Source of the DNA: Methanomassiliicoccales archaeon
GTDB taxonomy: Archaea > Thermoplasmatota > Thermoplasmata > RBG-16-68-12 > SOIM01
DNA length: 32,742 nt
Assembly (NCBI GenBank): GCA_030593295.1
Contig: JAUVHO010000025.1
Coordinates: forward strand, 1-32,742
Direction of reading: 5' to 3'
Positions 8,872 to 17,100 of the stretch are shown one piece after another. The notes beneath the pieces were generated by a model, which made no database searches, was not told where the DNA came from, and was given only the letters and a program-made list of their open reading frames with translations. Numbering within the stretch: the stretch's first letter is position 1; each line of letters opens with the position of its first letter. Made by a program: the position numbers and the translations under genes.

Positions 8872-9870
8872 TTAAGGATTTTGTTTCCACAGCTCGGGGT
8901 ACAGGTCGGACCTAAGTCTTGGAAGAAGCGCCATGAGAACGGCCTGCTCCGCGAGGATCTTCCTAGTGGTCTTTCCGTCAGAGAGATGCCCGACCGTTCC
9001 CTTCTCCTCCTCGATCTGGTCCAGGTTGAGGAACCTCCTCATGACCTCGCTGAGAGGAACGCCTTCGATCGCAATGTCAGAGACCGACCTGGGGAGATGG
9101 AAACCGGGACCGTGACCAAGGGTAACATTACCCCTCTTGTCCACGATGGCGCAGTAATGGACCATGCACTTCGCACCGAGCTCGTCGAGCTCCATCATCC
9201 CGCCTTCGATACCGATACCGAAATCAGCGTTTCCGATGGCCTCCTTCGCGCGGATTATGGCACCTTCCTTCACCTGGTCGTCCATCGGGTTCTCGGGACC
9301 CTTGTCCTCCACCTCGATACCGTGGATCTCCACCTTCTTGAACACCTTGAGAAAGACATCCCTGGTGGCCCATATCTTTGCCTTGTTCTTTGAGCCGACG
9401 TTCACCACCAGAGGTCTCTGGAGCTTCCCGTCCGCGTCTATCTCTCCGTTCCTTATCCGGGTAGAACTGATCGGACAGCTGTCCTCGGCCATGACCAGTG
9501 GGACGAGATGAATCTCAAGCGGTGTCAGTCCGCTCTGTTCCCTCATTCGGTTGATCTCCTTGGCCGTCTCCCTCGTCTCCTCCGACGCGATGAGCACATC
9601 CAGAGTGGGCATGTGGATCGCTGGCCCGAACATGTCGCTGATCTCGACGATCTCGAATCCCTGGTATCCAGCCTCCTTAAGGAATGCCTCGAGCTTCTCC
9701 ATTCTCTTTTGAATGGGCTTCACCGAATGTCCCCGAGCATTGCTGGCCATGTCGTCCGATGTTACCCCGATGAGTATCTCGTCACCCAAAGCGAACGCCT
9801 GTTCAAAAATCGTCCTGTGACCCTTGTGGATCCTGTCAAACGTTCCGGCGAAGGCCACCTTCATGTTCAC
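8872..9870 (-). CDS. Fusion: phosphopantetheine adenylyltransferase (archaeal CoaD) + inosine/xanthosine triphosphatase (DUF84)
   Basis: Residues 1 to about 148 are an archaeal-type CoaD, which adenylylates 4'-phosphopantetheine in CoA synthesis: GTFDRIHKGH (9-18, nucleotidyltransferase HxGH motif) and ISSTRIRNGEI (134-144). Residues about 153-332 are a DUF84/YjjX-type non-canonical purine NTPase: VNVGSKNKAKI (156-166), ADFGIGIEGGM (215-225) and GPGFHLP (254-260). Both halves look complete, so this is one bifunctional polypeptide. The start is GTG 9870, overlapping the previous stop as GTGA, or ATG 9864. Pairing a CoA enzyme with nucleotide-pool cleaning has no obvious metabolic reason. Confidence 0.9.
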   Translation of the reverse strand: MNMKVAFAGTFDRIHKGHRTIFEQAFALGDEILIGVTSDDMASNARGHSVKPIQKRMEKLEAFLKEAGYQGFEIVEISDMFGPAIHMPTLDVLIASEETRETAKEINRMREQSGLTPLEIHLVPLVMAEDSCPISSTRIRNGEIDADGKLQRPLVVNVGSKNKAKIWATRDVFLKVFKKVEIHGIEVEDKGPENPMDDQVKEGAIIRAKEAIGNADFGIGIEGGMMELDELGAKCMVHYCAIVDKRGNVTLGHGPGFHLPRSVSDIAIEGVPLSEVMRRFLNLDQIEEEKGTVGHLSDGKTTRKILAEQAVLMALLPRLRSDLYPELWKQNP

Positions 9871-10061
9871 ACCATAGCCAAGATGAACGCCACGACCACA
9901 ACACCAACGCTGACGGCGTAGAGCATGAGAAGCTGCTTCTTCTTCTTCGCCAGGATGTCCGTTCGCTCCCGCTCGCAGGACTCTGAACAGTACTCATCCT
10001 TGGGCGAAACCGCCCTCCCGCATGCGATGCAGTGTTTGTGCTGTGGCAACCTTTCTGGCAT
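9867..10061 (-). CDS. Small Zn-ribbon protein with C-terminal membrane helix (DUF2116-like)
   Basis: This 64-residue protein has an N-terminal zinc ribbon, CIACGRAVSPKDEYC followed by SESC (C-x2-C-x10-C-x3-C, residues 12-30), a basic linker (AKKKKQ) and one hydrophobic C-terminal helix of about 20 residues. This layout matches the small archaeal DUF2116 family, whose function is unknown. A minus-strand TATA-like element TTTAATAA is centred about 26 nt before the ATG, suggesting leaderless transcription. Its last codons overlap the start of the CoaD fusion gene, so it heads a three-gene unit with CoaD-NTPase and GAPDH. Confidence 0.8.
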   Translation of the reverse strand: MPERLPQHKHCIACGRAVSPKDEYCSESCERERTDILAKKKKQLLMLYAVSVGVVVVAFILAMV

Positions 10062-10159
10062 TGAAATCCCATCTTTCCCTAGTTATTAAATGTTGAGGGA
10101 GGACAAAAGACTTTAGGTTTTTCGGTCTCAAATCATATCATACTCATATACTTTTCCGA

Positions 10160-10170
10160 CTTATTTAAAT
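10160..10170 (+). promoter_or_regulatory. Promoter of the gar1-tfb unit
   Basis: TTATTTAAATA is a strong archaeal TATA element inside an AT-rich stretch. Initiation 25 nt downstream would leave a short leader before the gar1 TTG at 10216. The rest of 10062-10215 holds no other gene I can see. Confidence 0.6.
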
Positions 10171-10215
10171 ACTATAACGTTCTATGTTCGTAGAGCAGAA
10201 CGGCAAGGGTGTGTA

Positions 10216-10440
10216 TTGAGAAGGCTTGGTGTTATCACAGACATTACCTATAGCGGGCTCCTTCTCGTTCGAGCCGAGTTCGCCCCGAAGAGGGGGGAAA
10301 TCGTTCTCGACCCAAGGAAGAGAAGGGTTGGAGCCGTCGCCAGAGTCTTCGGACCTACGAAAGCACCTTTTGTCACCATAAGGCCGACCGAGAAGAAAAC
10401 AACACTGGACCTGATAGGAAGTGAGTTGTTTCTCGGATGA
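10216..10440 (+). CDS. gar1: H/ACA RNP protein Gar1
   Basis: Gar1 is a small core protein of H/ACA ribonucleoproteins, which guide pseudouridylation of rRNA by Cbf5. The 74-residue protein shows the Gar1 beta-barrel pattern: [43 protein letters not shown]. The start is a TTG at 10216; no better in-frame start exists upstream. It is followed after 19 nt by tfb on the same strand, a Gar1-TFB pairing I recall as common in euryarchaea. Confidence 0.92.
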   Translation: MRRLGVITDITYSGLLLVRAEFAPKRGEIVLDPRKRRVGAVARVFGPTKAPFVTIRPTEKKTTLDLIGSELFLG

Positions 10441-10459
10441 CCAGCGGGAGGAACGGAGA

Positions 10460-11401
10460 ATGCCTAAGAAAAAGAAGAATGTCGAGCAGGACGAGTACGT
10501 CGAGAGGTGCCCTGAGTGCGATAGCGGACATCTGACCAAGGACTACGACAGGGGAGAGCTTGTCTGCGAGGAGTGCGGACTGGTTCTGGACGATCAGATG
10601 ATAGACCAGGGACCTGAATGGAGAGCATTTGACGTAGAGCAGGGGGAGAAGCGTGCCAGAACCGGCGCTCCAATGACTTACACCATCCACGACAAGGGCC
10701 TTTCCACCACCATTGGGTGGAAGAACAAGGACTCCTACGGGAAGAGCATCCCGACAAGGAACAGGGCCCAACTGTACAGACTGAGGAAGTGGCAGAGAAG
10801 GATCAGGGTATCCAACGCGACCGAGAGGAATCTGGCCTTTGCCTTGAGCGAACTGGATAGAATGGCCAGTGGCATGGGATTACCCAGGAACGTCAGGGAA
10901 ACGGCAGCGATGATTTACAGGAAGGCGGTCAACAAGAACCTCATCAGGGGAAGGAGCATCGAAGGTGTGGTGGCTGCGTCCTTGTACGCCGCGTGCAGGC
11001 AGTGCAACGTGCCACGGACATTGGACGAGATAGCGAATTCCAGCAGAGTGGGAAGGAAGGAGATCGGAAGGACGTACAGGTTCATGACCAGGGAGCTGAA
11101 GCTCAAGCTGATGCCCACCAAACCGCAGGACTACGTTTCCAGATTCTGCTCCGAGCTGAAGCTTGGGGGAGATGTGCAGACGCGGGCGATAGAGATCCTG
11201 AAGGAAGCCACTGACAGGGAGCTCACGAGCGGACGCGGACCGACTGGTGTGGCCGCAGCGGCCATCTACATAGCGTCGATCGCATGCAACGAGCGCAGAA
11301 CCCAGAGAGAGGTCGCCGATATAGCTGGCGTGACAGAGGTCACCATCAGGAACAGATACAAAGAACTCACTGAGAAGCTGAACATCCAGATCCAGCTCTA
11401 A
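10460..11401 (+). CDS. tfb: Transcription initiation factor B (TFB)
   Basis: TFB (TFIIB homologue) bridges TBP-promoter DNA and RNA polymerase and reads the BRE. The N-terminal zinc ribbon has C17, C20, C36 and C39 (CPEC, CEEC). A B-finger/B-reader region follows, and two cyclin repeats fill the rest, each with the typical core ([37 protein letters not shown]). The ATG at 10460 has GGAGG nine nt upstream; an in-frame ATG at 10421 would overlap gar1 and is less likely. The protein is 313 residues. The stop overlaps that of convergent endA by 4 nt. Confidence 0.96.
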   Translation: MPKKKKNVEQDEYVERCPECDSGHLTKDYDRGELVCEECGLVLDDQMIDQGPEWRAFDVEQGEKRARTGAPMTYTIHDKGLSTTIGWKNKDSYGKSIPTRNRAQLYRLRKWQRRIRVSNATERNLAFALSELDRMASGMGLPRNVRETAAMIYRKAVNKNLIRGRSIEGVVAASLYAACRQCNVPRTLDEIANSSRVGRKEIGRTYRFMTRELKLKLMPTKPQDYVSRFCSELKLGGDVQTRAIEILKEATDRELTSGRGPTGVAAAAIYIASIACNERRTQREVADIAGVTEVTIRNRYKELTEKLNIQIQL

Positions 11402-12459
11402 GGTCGTACTCTCCGGAGTGCGACATATTCTATTTTATTCCCGGCCATACCGAACAGGATATCCTTTTTCACGCCGTGCGATACCCTTACCGCCCTGCTG
11501 ACCTCGGGCCACATTCCCCTGTGATCGGATGAGAACGAATGAACGAGATACTTGGCGTGAGTCTTATCGGGTGCGTTGGTGTACGCCCTGAAATGCGACC
11601 CGTACTTGAACCCGGTCTTGACAATCAATCCCCTTTCCTCCAGGTCCTTGAACACTTTGAGCCTCAGGTTGAAATCCGGCTGTATCTTCTTTGCCTTCTT
11701 CATGAACGAGTCCAGACCGATCTTCCTGCCAGTGTTGGCGTTCTTCACCTCTATGATCCCCTTTTCCATGAGGTATGCGGTCTCGATCAGGGACAGTTGG
11801 AGCCGACTGCCGATCATCTTGCCGTAGAATCCAGACTCGTGCAGCTTGAGGGCCTCGCTCTTGTCGGCCACCATGACCCTGTCCTCCAGGAACATCGCGT
11901 GTGCCAGCATCTTCTTCCCCTTCTTCTTGATCTGGCCCTTCGGCTTGACCGTTCTTGCTTCGTAATACGTGAGGTCACTCTCCTCGTCCACGACGGCTAT
12001 CAGCAGTTTCTTCTTGACGACCAACACCTTGGCCAGGTGCATTCTGAGAGCCTTCAGGTCGAAGACGGACCTCTCCGAGAGTGCGGATACCCAGTACTTG
12101 GAGGGCGTCTTGTTGGGGCTGCCTCCACGAGGGAAGACCCTGAAGTCCAGCGGCGCCAGGCACGACTTGACAACGTACCCTCTAAGCCTGAGGTCGCGGT
12201 AGACCAGGTACTTGATCTCGAAATTGGGGTAGATACGGTTCGCCGCCTTCAGCAGTTCCGGGAATGCCATCTTCTTGCCCTTTCTCCTCACGTCCACCTT
12301 GCCGGATTCGGAAAGGAATATCCCTTCGATCAGCTCCAGCTCCAGCGCTCCACCTGAGAGGGGTGTGCCGAAGTACCCCTTGTTGTGGATTTGGCTCGCC
12401 TCGGCCTCGTCCTTGACGATCATCTTCTCCCCGAGCAGTTCAGCTTCCGCCATGTCCAT
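11398..12459 (-). CDS. endA: tRNA splicing endonuclease, fused two-repeat type
   Basis: EndA cuts bulge-helix-bulge introns from tRNA precursors. The protein consists of two related halves, each with an EndA N-domain ([30 protein letters not shown]) and a catalytic-type C-domain. The C-terminal copy keeps the Tyr-His-Lys triad ([18 protein letters not shown]). The N-terminal copy has lost Tyr and His ([10 protein letters not shown]) but keeps the Lys (PSKYWV), so it is probably structural, as in Archaeoglobus-type alpha2 enzymes. The start is ATG 12459 (or 12453); a TATA-like TTAAAATAT lies about 23 nt upstream, so the longer frame from 12549 is unlikely. At 353 residues it is somewhat longer than usual for the class. 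Confidence 0.92.
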   Translation of the reverse strand: MDMAEAELLGEKMIVKDEAEASQIHNKGYFGTPLSGGALELELIEGIFLSESGKVDVRRKGKKMAFPELLKAANRIYPNFEIKYLVYRDLRLRGYVVKSCLAPLDFRVFPRGGSPNKTPSKYWVSALSERSVFDLKALRMHLAKVLVVKKKLLIAVVDEESDLTYYEARTVKPKGQIKKKGKKMLAHAMFLEDRVMVADKSEALKLHESGFYGKMIGSRLQLSLIETAYLMEKGIIEVKNANTGRKIGLDSFMKKAKKIQPDFNLRLKVFKDLEERGLIVKTGFKYGSHFRAYTNAPDKTHAKYLVHSFSSDHRGMWPEVSRAVRVSHGVKKDILFGMAGNKIEYVALRRVRP

Positions 12460-12523
12460 CGAACAAACCGGTGGGGATATTTTAAGAGTGTGGTCGCCAG
12501 GCCAGGTTGCGAATATCATCAGT

Positions 12524-12531
12524 TTTAAATA
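12524..12531 (+). promoter_or_regulatory. TATA box of the COG1395 regulator gene
   Basis: TTTTAAAT/TTTAAATA is centred about 27 nt before the ATG at 12555, with no Shine-Dalgarno between, fitting a leaderless transcript. Confidence 0.6.
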
Positions 12532-12554
12532 GAAACCCAAACATATCAAACGAT

Positions 12555-13496
12555 ATGAACCGCCAGCAGTTGATAGAGGAGGTTCGGACGGTTCTTGGGA
12601 AGTCGGGATTCTACCTCTCGGACAACTACGATACGAGGTTGATATGCTTCGACATAGTCGCGAGAAGGGATGATGTTCTCCTTATTGTCAAGATCCTCAC
12701 CAACGTTGATTCGTTCAACCAGAAGAACGCTGTCCAGCTGAGGATGATAGCCGACACGCTTGGGGCCTCGGCGCTACTTGTGGGAGTCAGGACAGGTGCC
12801 GGGAAGTTGGAGGACGGCGTCATGTACTCCAGGTTCAGCGTGGGCATACTGACCCCCGGGACATTGACCGAGTTCTTCTTGGAGGGCGTTCCACCGTTTG
12901 TCTTCTCTGCTCCGGGCGGTCTGTACGTGCGAATGGACGGAGAGCTCATTAGGGCGATCAGGGACAAGAAGAGGATATCGCTCGGGGGACTGGCGGAGAT
13001 CGCTGGGGTCTCAAGAAGGACCATCCAGATGTACGAGGGAGGGATGGGCGCCACCGTCGATGTCGCAATGCGCATAGAGGAGTTCCTGGGGCAGCCGCTG
13101 GTGATGACGATCGATCCCTTCAGCTATACTGAACCCTCGGAAGGACCGGTTCCGGGGCTGGAAACGTACGATGGGTTCAAGAAGGACGTGCTTGACCACC
13201 TGGGAATGCTGGGATACAGTCTGGTACCAGCCGCTAGATGCCCATTCGATGTCTTCACCAAGGACAAGAGGACGGTTCTGCTCACGGGACTGGAAAAGGT
13301 GGCGAAGCCCTTGGAGAGGAAGGCCGCCATAGTCGCCAACATATCCAAGGTGGTGGAGAAGGATTCTGTGATCTTCGTGGATGAGATAAGAGTGAAGCTC
13401 AATATCTCCGGTACACCCATCATAGGCAGCAAGGAACTGAAGAAGGTGAAGGACAGGGAGAAGATACTGGAGCTCATCGCGGAAAGGAAGAAATGA
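12555..13496 (+). CDS. Predicted HTH transcriptional regulator (COG1395 family)
   Basis: This 313-residue protein belongs to the euryarchaeal family annotated as putative HTH-type transcriptional regulator. The N-terminal half is an alpha/beta domain resembling a nuclease/Mrr-like fold (FDIVARRDDVLLIVKILTNVD). In the middle is a lambda-Cro-type helix-turn-helix (KRISLGGLAEIAGVSRRTIQMYEGG), then a second alpha/beta region that looks like a degenerate copy of the N-terminal domain (FDVFTKDKRTVLLTGL). The start is ATG 12555 with a TATA box 27 nt upstream. The next gene starts 1 nt after its stop, so they form an operon. Its regulon is unknown. Confidence 0.85.
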   Translation: MNRQQLIEEVRTVLGKSGFYLSDNYDTRLICFDIVARRDDVLLIVKILTNVDSFNQKNAVQLRMIADTLGASALLVGVRTGAGKLEDGVMYSRFSVGILTPGTLTEFFLEGVPPFVFSAPGGLYVRMDGELIRAIRDKKRISLGGLAEIAGVSRRTIQMYEGGMGATVDVAMRIEEFLGQPLVMTIDPFSYTEPSEGPVPGLETYDGFKKDVLDHLGMLGYSLVPAARCPFDVFTKDKRTVLLTGLEKVAKPLERKAAIVANISKVVEKDSVIFVDEIRVKLNISGTPIIGSKELKKVKDREKILELIAERKK

Positions 13497-13497
13497 C

Positions 13498-14118
13498 ATG
13501 GAAGTCGTTGATCTTGGCGTTTCTAAGATTGCAATTCTACCGGTAGTCAGAGGGCTTGTTTCTGAGGGAGGAAAGGTCAGAGAGACTATTGACTATTGGA
13601 CGCCCAGTTCAGTTGCCCTCTCCATATCCAAAGAGGAGGTCCAGACCCTGAAGAGGATGGCGAAGGACGAGGCTGCCCTCGAGACCTTCGAAGAGGAGTT
13701 CTACGTGAGGAACCTGAGCGAGTTCGGGGAGGTGAAGAAACCCCCTCCATGCTTCGTGGTGGCTGTCAAGCATTGCATGAAGAACGGTGTGGAATGCGTG
13801 GGGGCGGACATGACCGAGGACGAGTACACCGACGCGTACTGCCATTTCGTGTCCACCATGGAGATGATGCGCGACTCTTGGTCCAAGAAGAGACTTCGGA
13901 CGAAGGCCGTGAAGGCTTCTACTCCGGAGGAATTCGTAATGAAGTTCGATTCAATTGTGAACAAGACCCAAGGCCACAGGGATCTCGAGAAGGAGAGGGA
14001 GAAGGTCATGGTCCACAAGATCTGGATGCTGGCCAAGAAGAAGAACAAGATCCTGGCCATTATTGAACTGGAAAGGTCGAAGGGTGTCCTAGAGGAATTG
14101 AAAAAGAAAAGAGGGTAG
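13498..14118 (+). CDS. Protein of unknown function, cotranscribed with the COG1395 regulator
   Basis: I do not recognise this 206-residue protein. It is soluble, with an alternating helix/strand N-terminal half and a strongly charged, lysine-rich helical C-terminus (KKRG end). A central stretch of about 45 residues holds four cysteines (PPPC, KHC, VEC, AYC), which could bind a metal but do not form a recognised motif. It starts 1 nt after the regulator stop, so the two are surely cotranscribed and may act together. Its 3' end lies 9 nt from the convergent giant pilin-like gene. Confidence 0.8.
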   Translation: MEVVDLGVSKIAILPVVRGLVSEGGKVRETIDYWTPSSVALSISKEEVQTLKRMAKDEAALETFEEEFYVRNLSEFGEVKKPPPCFVVAVKHCMKNGVECVGADMTEDEYTDAYCHFVSTMEMMRDSWSKKRLRTKAVKASTPEEFVMKFDSIVNKTQGHRDLEKEREKVMVHKIWMLAKKKNKILAIIELERSKGVLEELKKKRG

Positions 14119-14127
14119 AAGGTCAGA

Positions 14128-17100
14128 TTATTTGTCTGCCCTCACCGGGTCCAGTGTGATGCCCCTGTTGGCGTCACCGATGTCTATGTCGAAGAATGTT
14201 GTGACGAGTTCCGGGTCGATGTTAACGTCATTGCTCTCCCAGTATGCGCCCTTGACGTGCCTGAGATACACGAGCTCCTGTAGGTCTGTTCCATACACGA
14301 TGTCATCCCAACGGTCGCCATCGATGTCACCGGCTCTGATTGAGTAGATGTCACCTGCCGTGTTGGCGATATTTGATCGGGTCCATGCAGCCCTGGCCTG
14401 TCCGTTGATCCAGATGTACACCTTGTTGTCGGTAGTGCCAGCGACCACATCCAGGTAGTCGTCACCGTCGAAGTATCCGATGTCGATTGCGAGGGTATTG
14501 GCGGTTGCGGTCAAACTGTCCGAGGCCGTCCAGCCGCCTCCGTAGTACACCCTGACGTACGGACTGACAGCGAATGAGCACACGATATCGTTCACACCGT
14601 CCTCGTCCATGTCTCCAACGGCCACATCGTTGACAGCGCTTCCGACATTTATCTCGGTTCTATCGTCACCCTGGAAGACGACCACGATCCTGTCTATCCT
14701 CATGTAGTCCACGTAGATTGAATCGTTCTGAAGGTTGTTCATCGTCCCGTCTGTGTCGATGACGCGGATGTATACTGTGTTGCCTCCTACGCTCGTCGGC
14801 ATCGTGGCGGACTGCGTCTTACCATCGTCGACGGCCTTTGACACCGTGAGCAGATCCGACCAAGGACCAGCAGCATTCAGAGAGTACTGGAACTTGAAGT
14901 TGTCACCTTCGGAGTTTGTGGGGCGATACGCTTCCACGAAGAACTTGTACGCATCTCCGCCACCCGCGGGTGAATCAAATGTCCAGACATGGTCGAGAAC
15001 GCTGGTCTGACCGCTCTGATGTTTGACCTCGACCCGAAGGAAATCGATCTTGAAAGATGTGATCGTGCCGTCAGTGTTCGCATCGGCTGAAGGATTCTTA
15101 GAGTTGTCCGTGTCCCTGATGACTATGGCAAGCGGTCCACCAGTGAATCCCGCGCCGGCCAAGTCAAGGGTCACCTTTGTTTCAACTGTGGATGAGAATG
15201 TCCAACCCGCTGGCCAATGGAAGGCCGTGTCATAGTAGCCGATCGCCCATGGTTCAGTATTTGCACCGCTGTCAGGAACTATGAAGCCAGAGATGATCAG
15301 GTCAACCGAGTCTCCTGCCTGCACGTTGATGTCGCCCATGATGTAGAAGTGTCCCGTGTTCACACCTGCGGAGGTGTTCCTGTAGATGTACTTGTCACCG
15401 CCTTGTGTATCTATTCCCTCTGTGAGGATCTCGTAGGTTCCGTCGTCTGTGTGAGTATTCAGGTATGTCCCGCTAACCGATCCGTAGAATGGCTTGTCAT
15501 CGGCGGTTGCATTGTATATTGTTGTTGTGAAAGCATCACCCGTTCCTTCCCTGAGATGTTCGTAGACGTTATCTGAATCATGTGTCTGGCCGTGAGCGCC
15601 AGAGACAATGGTCCCGACATTTGTCGTCTCACTGAGTGTGTAGTAGGGATTCGAAGTGGTCGATCCGAAGGTTCCATTGTCATTCTTGTAGACCCTTACC
15701 TTGTTGTCATCACAAGCGACCACGATGTCAGGTAGGTCATCGCCAACAACGTCCGCCAGTTTGATTGAGTTCACGGCTGCGTCAACGCTATCCACCAAAG
15801 TCGGAGACCAGGCCGCTCCGTTCTTGTACCACCATATCTGCCCGTTCTCGGCACCTGCAACTATGTCGGCGTCCCTATCGTCATCTACATCAGCTGCATC
15901 GACAGCATTGACCTCCGAATCAAGGAAGTCGATCTCGTATCTGAGCCAGAGTTCGCCGTCACCACCAATGTTCCGGTACCAGAAGACATAACCGGCCTCA
16001 ATCCCGATAACAACATCGAGGTCCTGATCCAGATCGATATCGATCATGGCAATCGACAAGAAGGCGCCCTCGCCCCAAGGCGGATCCTGCTGGCTCGGGA
16101 AGGGTTCGAACTCTTCGATGGAGTTTCTTGGGAACATCGGAGCGACGTTGTCATAGAAGAACGCGTAGTACTGGATGTCATGCGTGGGATGAGCGAACTC
16201 CTGCACCGGCGTCACAATGTCCAGATTCCACCGAGGACCATTAACCTTGATCTGCATGCTTAAAGCTAAGATGTACTCTTCATCGTCATCAACCAGACTA
16301 CGCACCCAGAAGCCGTAATAGTTGTCGCCCTGGAGCCATGGATCGACATTTGGTTTTGACAGATCAATCGAGAACTTGTAGCTCACAGTGTTGTTGTACT
16401 CGGCGTCGCTGACCGGGCTGACTCCAGGGGGAGCCCACACTTGCTTCCCGCCCACATAATCTTCGATAATCACGTCACCAATGTCGACACCACCCATGTC
16501 CGTTTGAGCTGTGTTCACAATTATCTTCACGTAGACCGTGTCGGTGAAATTGAACTCCTTGCATGGGACCAAGTGGCCGGAATCGCAGTATATCAGCATA
16601 TCTGGATAGTCGGGTATGTTCCCGTCCTCGTCAGTGATGTTGATCCTGTCAACGGTGTGGAACCTGTTGCCATAGGTGTCCCTAATCGTGACCTCGATCG
16701 GGTACCTCCCGTAGTCCAGCTTGCCATCACCGCAACCAATGGCCTCACTTGACGTATTGAACATGTACATGAACACCGTCCATTTACCCACGGCGTCTAA
16801 GAATATGAACGCGTCAGTAGAAGACGGTACGGTGGCTGGACCTGGAATAACACCGCAGAACACCTGCGGGACGCCCTGGCTGTTGTAGAGCATGAATGAG
16901 TTCTCCTCGTCGTTCGCCTCGAGCGTCTTTGAAGCCACGAGAACCACGGCGATCTCACCCTTCACGAACTGCCTTGTGGAGTTGGACTGCCATCTCAGGG
17001 TCTCCCAGTCGGTGAAATTGAAGATGTCGAACCTCTGGAGCCTGTTGCCGAAGCTCAGGTTCCCCGGACCGCCTGGAGGTAGCGTCAGGTTCCGTTGCAG

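Noticed and set aside
7768-9393. 541-residue plus-strand ORF antisense to GAPDH and CoaD-NTPase
   Set aside because: Its composition is that of a shadow frame (many Arg, His, Val, Leu) and both opposite-strand genes are clearly recognised.
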